DNA from: Nephromyces sp. MM_2019
Taxonomy: Eukaryota; Apicomplexa; Aconoidasida; Nephromycida
DNA: 28,217 nucleotides
Reading direction: 5' to 3'
Assembly (NCBI GenBank): GCA_015657535.1
Contig: JADHZB010000551.1
Location: 5,001-33,217, forward strand
This document shows positions 23,001-28,217 of this stretch, in pieces (within the stretch, counting starts at the first letter, position 1; each line of letters begins with the position of its first letter). The position numbers and the translations under genes are program-made. The notes below the pieces were generated by a model, which saw only the letters and a program-made list of their open reading frames with translations, was not told where the DNA came from and did no database searches.

Positions 23001-24829
23001 ATAAATTTATTATAATATGAAGCAATTTAGTGACATGACTTTTATTAAAGTATGAGGATGTAAATTAGTAAACTCAATACAATATGTTTAAAACTAGTTA
23101 ATGAATTGAGATTGAATAAGTAAACTGAATTTTATCTAGAGAATCTTTATTAAAAGTGTACTCAACAGTTATAATTTGCAAAGGCTAGCTACCATACTTG
23201 CTAAGGCTTTAAATGCTAGTTAATTTTAAACATAACTTTAAGTATTTCAAAATTCTTATAGTGGATATGGTTTAATGAGTAAGTTAGCTAAATGTATATC
23301 AATAGTCAAATAAATTTAATATTGTCAGACTAATAGTTATTGTTAAATATGTTTTCTTAAGGACAACTCTTTATAGAATTGCGCAATCTAATTAGGGTAA
23401 ATAACTGACTTCAATTACTTATAGGTATATACTTACGATGAAGCCTTTTTAATATTATTTTCACTGTTTTCAATCTGCTGAATATTTTCTTTAAGCTTTT
23501 TAAGATTAGATAAGAGAATATCAGCTGCTGATCTACCAACGTTTTCATCTACCCCCTTGCTGTAATCCAATCTTTTTAGTTTTTGTTTGGATTTCAACCA
23601 AAATAGGAAAATAGACCTCTGGAAGCTCTCAATATAAAAATAACCAAGAGACAAAGTCATAATAATAAAAAATACTATTATAAGCCTTATAGCAACGTCA
23701 GGAGACTCTTTACCGATTAAAAATATAGCACTGATTTCATATATAATCAGGAATGCCAATGAAATTAAAAAGTGGAATGCAAGCATTCGATGTGTAAGGT
23801 TAAATATTAAAGCAGATAAAATCAACCAAAAGATAATTTCCAAAGCGGGGCTATGATGCCCTTCCGTAATTTTTATACCATACTCCAACAAAAATGCTTC
23901 AGTAATTAGTGCTAACACCTAAAGGCAAAACAATAACAGTAATGAGCTAAGAATCTAGCCTTCTAATTATTTTAATATTAATTAAACTAGACAGATAAAA
24001 TTTTAAAGCTATGCAATTAAGAACTTGGTCTCGTATGTAATCTTATTTTATTAAACACCAAGAAATGAAATTCATAAAAAACGCAAATTGTGTAATTTGG
24101 TATGTAGTATGTAGTATGTAAATCCTATAATCAACTCTTTTACAGTTTAATATCTCATGTGGAGCTAAGTTAAATGTTTTGGGAAGTGTTTCTTACCGCC
24201 AAAATTATCCCAAGAAATATAATTTTCGCCAATTTTTCACCTACCCTTAATTTAATGGACACAAGGAAAATCAATAAACTTATCAGCAGATTTGTACCAA
24301 GTGTTACGTAAACCAATACTTTTTCTTTATAATATTGCTCTTTTGCTTGGTTAGCAAAAACCTCGAAATAGAGAACCTCGAGACAAATAATGACTGAAAA
24401 ATTAACCACTCCTAACAATGAGGCAACCTTAGCTCTATTAGAATCTACTAGCTTCACTTTGGAGAATAACTCATCGAATCTATCATTCGATTTAAATGTA
24501 AAATTCATATAACTACTTTTTTCGTTTAGGCTTAAATTAATATCTTCATCCTGAAATATAGCATCATAGTCTGGAATGGGTAGATTTACGAGTTTACTTA
24601 AGATTGAATTTTTGCTATTCTTTGTTTTGTTATCATTTGGAATTTCTATAAAACTTGATGATTCAACAGATTTTAGACTTGTATTTTTAGCAAAATTAAA
24701 TCCAATTTCTGAATCCATCTTAAAACCATTTGATGATTTGTCATTGCCAAATCCTGCAGCTTGTCTAACTTGAACATTCTTAGGGGTATGTTCATCACCA
24801 TCATCTTTAGTACCCTCCTTTTCATTCAT
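20090..24829 (-). CDS. Membrane-anchored 3',5'-cyclic nucleotide phosphodiesterase, class I
   Basis: This enzyme hydrolyses cAMP and/or cGMP; the sequence does not show which. Seven exons on the minus strand: 24829-24197, 23918-23437, 22869-22509, 22044-21751, 21392-21129, 20948-20529 and 20341-20090. They join in one frame of 2706 bases, 901 residues. Residues 1 to about 130 are a polar cytosolic tail. About six hydrophobic helices follow (near 134-157, 172-194, 202-220, 235-251, 257-280, 286-305), then a charged linker. The catalytic domain fills the last ~400 residues: YHNQFHAVQV (about 603-612), the class I signature HDVGHPGRNN (680 onward), ILENFHSSLLF, and LKLADIGHS with the third metal aspartate (about 793). 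All metal ligands expected for the family are present. Helices ahead of a C-terminal catalytic domain are the apicomplexan PDE design, which controls cGMP/PKG-driven egress and motility in relatives. The ATG at 24829 is the first available. Confidence 0.92.
22879..23018. repeat. Exact 70-bp tandem duplication inside a phosphodiesterase intron
   Basis: Copies at 22879-22948 and 22949-23018 are identical over all 70 bases. They lie in the 567-bp intron 22870-23436 and begin a few bases from its splice acceptor (minus strand), so the duplication includes much of the intron's 3' end. Perfect identity implies a recent event or an assembly artefact. Confidence 0.95.
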
Positions 24830-26535
24830 ATTTATTTGTATGAGTCGTTTATTTATAGAATTTTAAATTTAATAAATTTGATTTGCAAGTTTTATCCTCC
24901 TAATAGTGCATATGGCATTTAACTTGGAATGAGACTATTACCTTACTTCCAATTGTGAAATAATTATCTCTAACCACAGAAGTTTATAGGAATTTTCTAG
25001 CTAAGATAATTAAATGGTACTCATAATACTAAACCAGAAAAAACCATCCTACGATAAAACATTTACCATAGATAGTTTAAAAGGCTACATATAAAATGCT
25101 TTAAAGGCGTAAATTGATGCATTACTTGAAAAGTTAGAACATAACTTATTGCAACTTAATCAGCAAATCCTCAAACCTTCACCGAAGACTAGTAAGTTAT
25201 TTGATAAAGATGAAAATTCCACCGAATCGTTATAAAATTTTTATATAGTGCTTATAAAAACTTAAAAAAAGCATAACATATTTAATGGATTTGCATCCTA
25301 GCAGGTTAAGTGATATTAAAAACTATATCATAAGTTAAGTGGAGTCTGAAGGTTTGATCCTTACTTCAGAATTATAATAATTTCTAGTATTAAGGCTATT
25401 CAATATAAAGAATCTCAAATTATCTATTTTCTCATATATTTACAGAATTCGATTAATTTAATCTCATATTTAAGTTTAAAATTGACAGCTCTACTAGAAA
25501 CATAACAAGCTGTCGATTCATAATCTCTAGCATATCAAATGTAATAAAAGTTATAAAACTATGGAACATAAGTTATATTCAATTGCTGATTCTTAAAAGC
25601 TAATAAATAATTATGTATTTATTCTTAATCTGTTTTGAATTTAATTAATTATTCATACAAATTAACTTATAGGAAATAAGCTATTCCACATTTGATTTCC
25701 AATTATAAATTTAGAGGTTATAGCAAATTGGTAAAATTTCTCATAATTTTAAATTTAAACCATGTTCTCAAAGTTGGATTTCTTAAAATATATAAATTTT
25801 TTTAGTATGAGTCCTAGTGTTTTGTAAGGTTTGGATGTAATAATAAATTAGGTATCTATTGATATGGAAATTTTATATTTATTAGAAAATGTTGTTTATA
25901 TATATAATAAGCATTACCTAAGACAAAACTATCTACATAAGGGGAGTTTACTCCAATGCAAAGTACTCTTAATAACTACGTATAACCCAATTTATAAAAA
26001 TAAATATGTATACATTTATCTACCCTTGCATATGGATAGAAATCACACTATATGAGAAAGATTATTTCAGGTGTTTATCTATAATTAGAGTCAAAATTAT
26101 ATCTATATAATTCTATATATATCGTGACTATACAAAGATTATTTTATTTCTTGAGTTGTGAGAAGAACAAATTAATGAATTTATTCAGTCTTAAGGCATA
26201 TATATGTATATAGTTATTAAGAAGTTATAAGCATTATATATAATAAATTAAAAAAAATTTGTATTTGTAGGTATTTTCATTTGACTTCAAGTCTGAAACT
26301 ATTCGTTTTTTTCAGCTCAATGAGTGTTTAGAATTGAACATTAAAGTGGCCACAATTATATATTTATGTAAATATAATAAGCACTTGGGAGAAAATAAAT
26401 TATTAGCGTAATATCATTATTTCTAATAATTAAATCTGTTTTATTTACGCTATGATAATACTCACGAAAGTACTTTAGATGTGTGAAATCTTATATACAC
26501 ATTTGCTTCTGATAATTTAGTTGATAATTAGTTCT
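24830..26535. other. Intergenic region upstream of the phosphodiesterase
   Basis: About 1.7 kb lie between the phosphodiesterase start and the stop of the kinase gene, both on the minus strand. It holds the phosphodiesterase promoter and the kinase 3' region. It is very AT-rich. Two short inverted repeats are visible (25345-25370 and 25484-25514), and a stop-free stretch of about 39 plus-strand codons at 25118-25234. Neither is strong enough to call a gene. Confidence 0.5.
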
Positions 26536-26883
26536 TTAGTACCAAGGAACCCATCCAAAGAACATCTTTGAAAGGTTCTTAGGGCAGGTGGCTGCCCTAA
26601 TTAATTCATCTACTTGTATTTCTGGGGGGAGATGTTTCTGTTGAACCTAAATAAAAAAAATGTGTGTGTGTGTGTAGACTTCAGATTATAAAAAAGAGTA
26701 GAAGCTTGATAAAAATGTATTGATCTTATTAAATATTTTAAGATATATAGGGATTGATTTATAAGGAATAAAATTCACGCTATATGAAGATAAGGGGAAT
26801 AGATAACTCTAAATCATATGCATAAGAATAAAAATTGATTTACAAATATAACAAAATTATAATAAATGTGTGCGCATTTACAC

Positions 26884-26922
<39 letters not shown>

Positions 26923-28071
26923 GTGTATATAGGGTTGTGTAATTTTAATTTAGAATTATTTCCTCAAAGATTAAAGAAAACCAAGATTGATGATAATCCA
27001 CTAAATAAACATTTAAGATAACCTAATTAATAAATTAAGCATTTTCAATGATTATGAGATCAAATAATAAAGGTCTTGGTTTTCAATTATGGATAATTAA
27101 ATAGTGTGTGTACCTCTTTTTTAACTCGAATTGAATTAACATCGATTTTATTATTATTGGGAAGAGGAGGTGCATAACTTGGTAAGGTTGCAGCCGACAC
27201 ATTAACCATACCCAATAATTTTTGATTAACTTCTAATATATTTATGCGAGATTTATCTTCCCTTGAATTTGTTTGTGGGTAATGAAGTGTAGCTACAGAT
27301 CCTTTCGTCCATTCAATTAATGGGTCATGTACAAAACTCTGAGAAGTTTAAGTATTCAAATAATAATAAACAGATGTGCATATACATATATGCTTACACA
27401 TCTTATAAAAAGGAGATAATACACACATACATATCTTATTGTATAAAGGAATTCTGCACACATATCTGAACTTCCAAAGAATCCCTAAAAATATACTTAA
27501 TCTTTGAAAGAATTTCTCTACACATATATCTCAACTTTAAAAAAAATTACACACACTCAGAGTGTGCTGTGTATTACATATTAAGCTCAAATACAAGAGT
27601 AATTCAAAGACTTTCAATACACACATAAGAAATAATTATTTAAATTAAAAAGATATCAGCTAAAAACATTATATATATATGTAGTTATATAGATAAGAGA
27701 AAGATAGAAAAGAAAATATTTATATAAACACAAAATCTACAAACCTTGTTTATATACACATAAGAAATCATCATAGTCACATAAACACCGTAAATATATT
27801 ACATATATATAGCTACACAGAGAAAATATGATTTCAATACACATATAAAAGAGAAATTTATATAAAAAAAGTAATATCTAATATATGATATATATATATA
27901 CACGAATATAACATCAAAATACTTAATGTTTACCATAAGAACAGCTACCAACATTTCTATATTATCTCTTAGTATCCTAATACATGTTACACACGACAAT
28001 TTATAATCTCCCTCAATTCCTGTTATACCAAATGCTGCTACAAAATTTTGTGTTAGCCTAAAGGGTACAAT
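26536..28071 (-). CDS. PIKK-family kinase, C-terminal exons only (ATR, SMG1 or TOR type)
   Basis: Three exons on the minus strand: 28071-27934, 27338-27114 and 26646-26536, all phase 0, encode the last 157 residues and a TAA stop; the rest of the gene lies beyond the right end. The first exon has the end of the kinase domain (IVPFRLTQNFVAAFGITGIE, then CIRILRDNIEMLV). The second begins SFVHDPLIEW. The last is an FATC domain: QVDELIRAATCPKNLSKMFF followed by GWVPWY at the C-terminus. FVHDPLIEW and PFRLTQN resemble ATR; TGIEGDYKLSC and the tryptophan-rich end resemble SMG1 or TOR. The linker between kinase and FATC is short, which argues against animal-type SMG1. Such kinases act in DNA-damage checkpoints (ATR), RNA surveillance (SMG1) or growth control (TOR). 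The introns (595 and 467 bp) are long and packed with CA and TA repeats. Confidence 0.85.
26879..26914. repeat. TA dinucleotide microsatellite in a kinase intron
   Basis: A run of alternating t and a, about 26 bases uninterrupted, within the 467-bp last intron of the kinase gene. A TG run (about 26661-26675) lies nearby in the same intron. Similar TA runs occur at about 759-779, 1262-1287, 2321-2353, 9263-9282 and 28201-28217. Confidence 0.85.
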
Positions 28072-28217
28072 CTGATCAATTAGAGATACATATACACACT
28101 TAATATATAGCCATTAAATACACACGCACGCATAAGATTTGTATATGTTTGTGTTTGTGTGTCTGTCTGTATGAATGTTTGATATAAGAGCTGCTTACGT
28201 TTATATATATATATATA
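28072..28217 (-). other. Partial intron of the kinase gene at the window edge
   Basis: Upstream (minus strand) of the acceptor at 28072 the sequence is CA-rich and ends in a TA run at the window edge, with no coding sense. A possible donor, GTAAGC, lies at about 28198, but what precedes it reads as TA repeat rather than exon. I therefore treat the whole stretch as intron continuing off the window. Confidence 0.55.

Noticed and set aside
24103..24120. Three copies of a 7-bp tatgtag-like repeat
   Set aside because: Too short and within an intron; ordinary slippage.
25484..25514. Inverted repeat gacagct/agctgtc with a 17-base loop
   Set aside because: Seven base pairs in an AT-rich gap with no neighbouring signal; likely chance.
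25864..26055. Plus-strand ATG frame of 63 codons
   Set aside because: The product is mostly Ile/Tyr/Leu/Asn from AT-rich sequence, with no domain, no organised hydrophobicity and no supporting neighbours.
28195..28217. TA run at the right end as a telomere or contig-end signal
   Set aside because: It is a plain dinucleotide repeat inside an intron, not an apicomplexan telomere repeat (TTTAGGG-like).
1..28217. tRNA, rRNA, CRISPR arrays, insertion sequences, viral genes
   Set aside because: Scanning by eye, I found no T-arm/anticodon pattern, rRNA core, spaced repeats, transposase or viral motifs.

Overview
This window looks like AT-rich, intron-rich nuclear DNA of an apicomplexan-type protist. 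Four observations support this. The aldolase matches the apicomplexan form, including a C-terminus ending SLFEKKYVY. The phosphodiesterase has the apicomplexan layout of several membrane helices followed by a catalytic domain. Almost every gene is split by short GT...AG introns (about 50 to 650 bp). TAA, TAG and TGA all serve as stops, so the genetic code is standard. I cannot name the genus. Conserved genes show no bacterial operon signals or ribosome binding sites.

Layout from left to right: (1) a PPTC7-type PP2C phosphatase on the minus strand (12-2551), swollen by Thr/His/Cys-rich microsatellite-derived insertions; (2) a two-exon androglobin/calpain-like protein on the plus strand (4315-8426); (3) class I fructose-bisphosphate aldolase on the minus strand, six exons (9315-10957); (4) a tiny six-exon gene on the minus strand (11831-12756) for a predicted 118-residue secreted protein, invisible to simple ORF calling; (5) a nine-exon gene on the minus strand (13114-18027) for a large alpha-solenoid plus adaptin-ear protein resembling TPLATE (TSET complex) or another beta-adaptin-like subunit; (6) a small single-exon one-helix membrane protein on the plus strand (18851-19228); (7) a seven-exon membrane-anchored cyclic nucleotide phosphodiesterase on the minus strand (20090-24829); (8) the C-terminal exons of a PIKK-family kinase (ATR/SMG1/TOR type) on the minus strand (26536-28071), which runs off the right end.

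The genes do not form a pathway. They cover phosphatase signalling, glycolysis, cyclic-nucleotide breakdown, membrane trafficking and DNA/RNA-damage or growth signalling. Gaps between genes are about 0.4-1.7 kb, very AT-rich and mostly featureless. TG/CA and TA microsatellites are concentrated in the first ~2.4 kb and last ~1.6 kb, where they invade introns and, in the phosphatase, the coding sequence. All exon joins were made by hand from splice-site motifs and reading-frame continuity. Every family assignment comes from recognised motifs, not from a database search.
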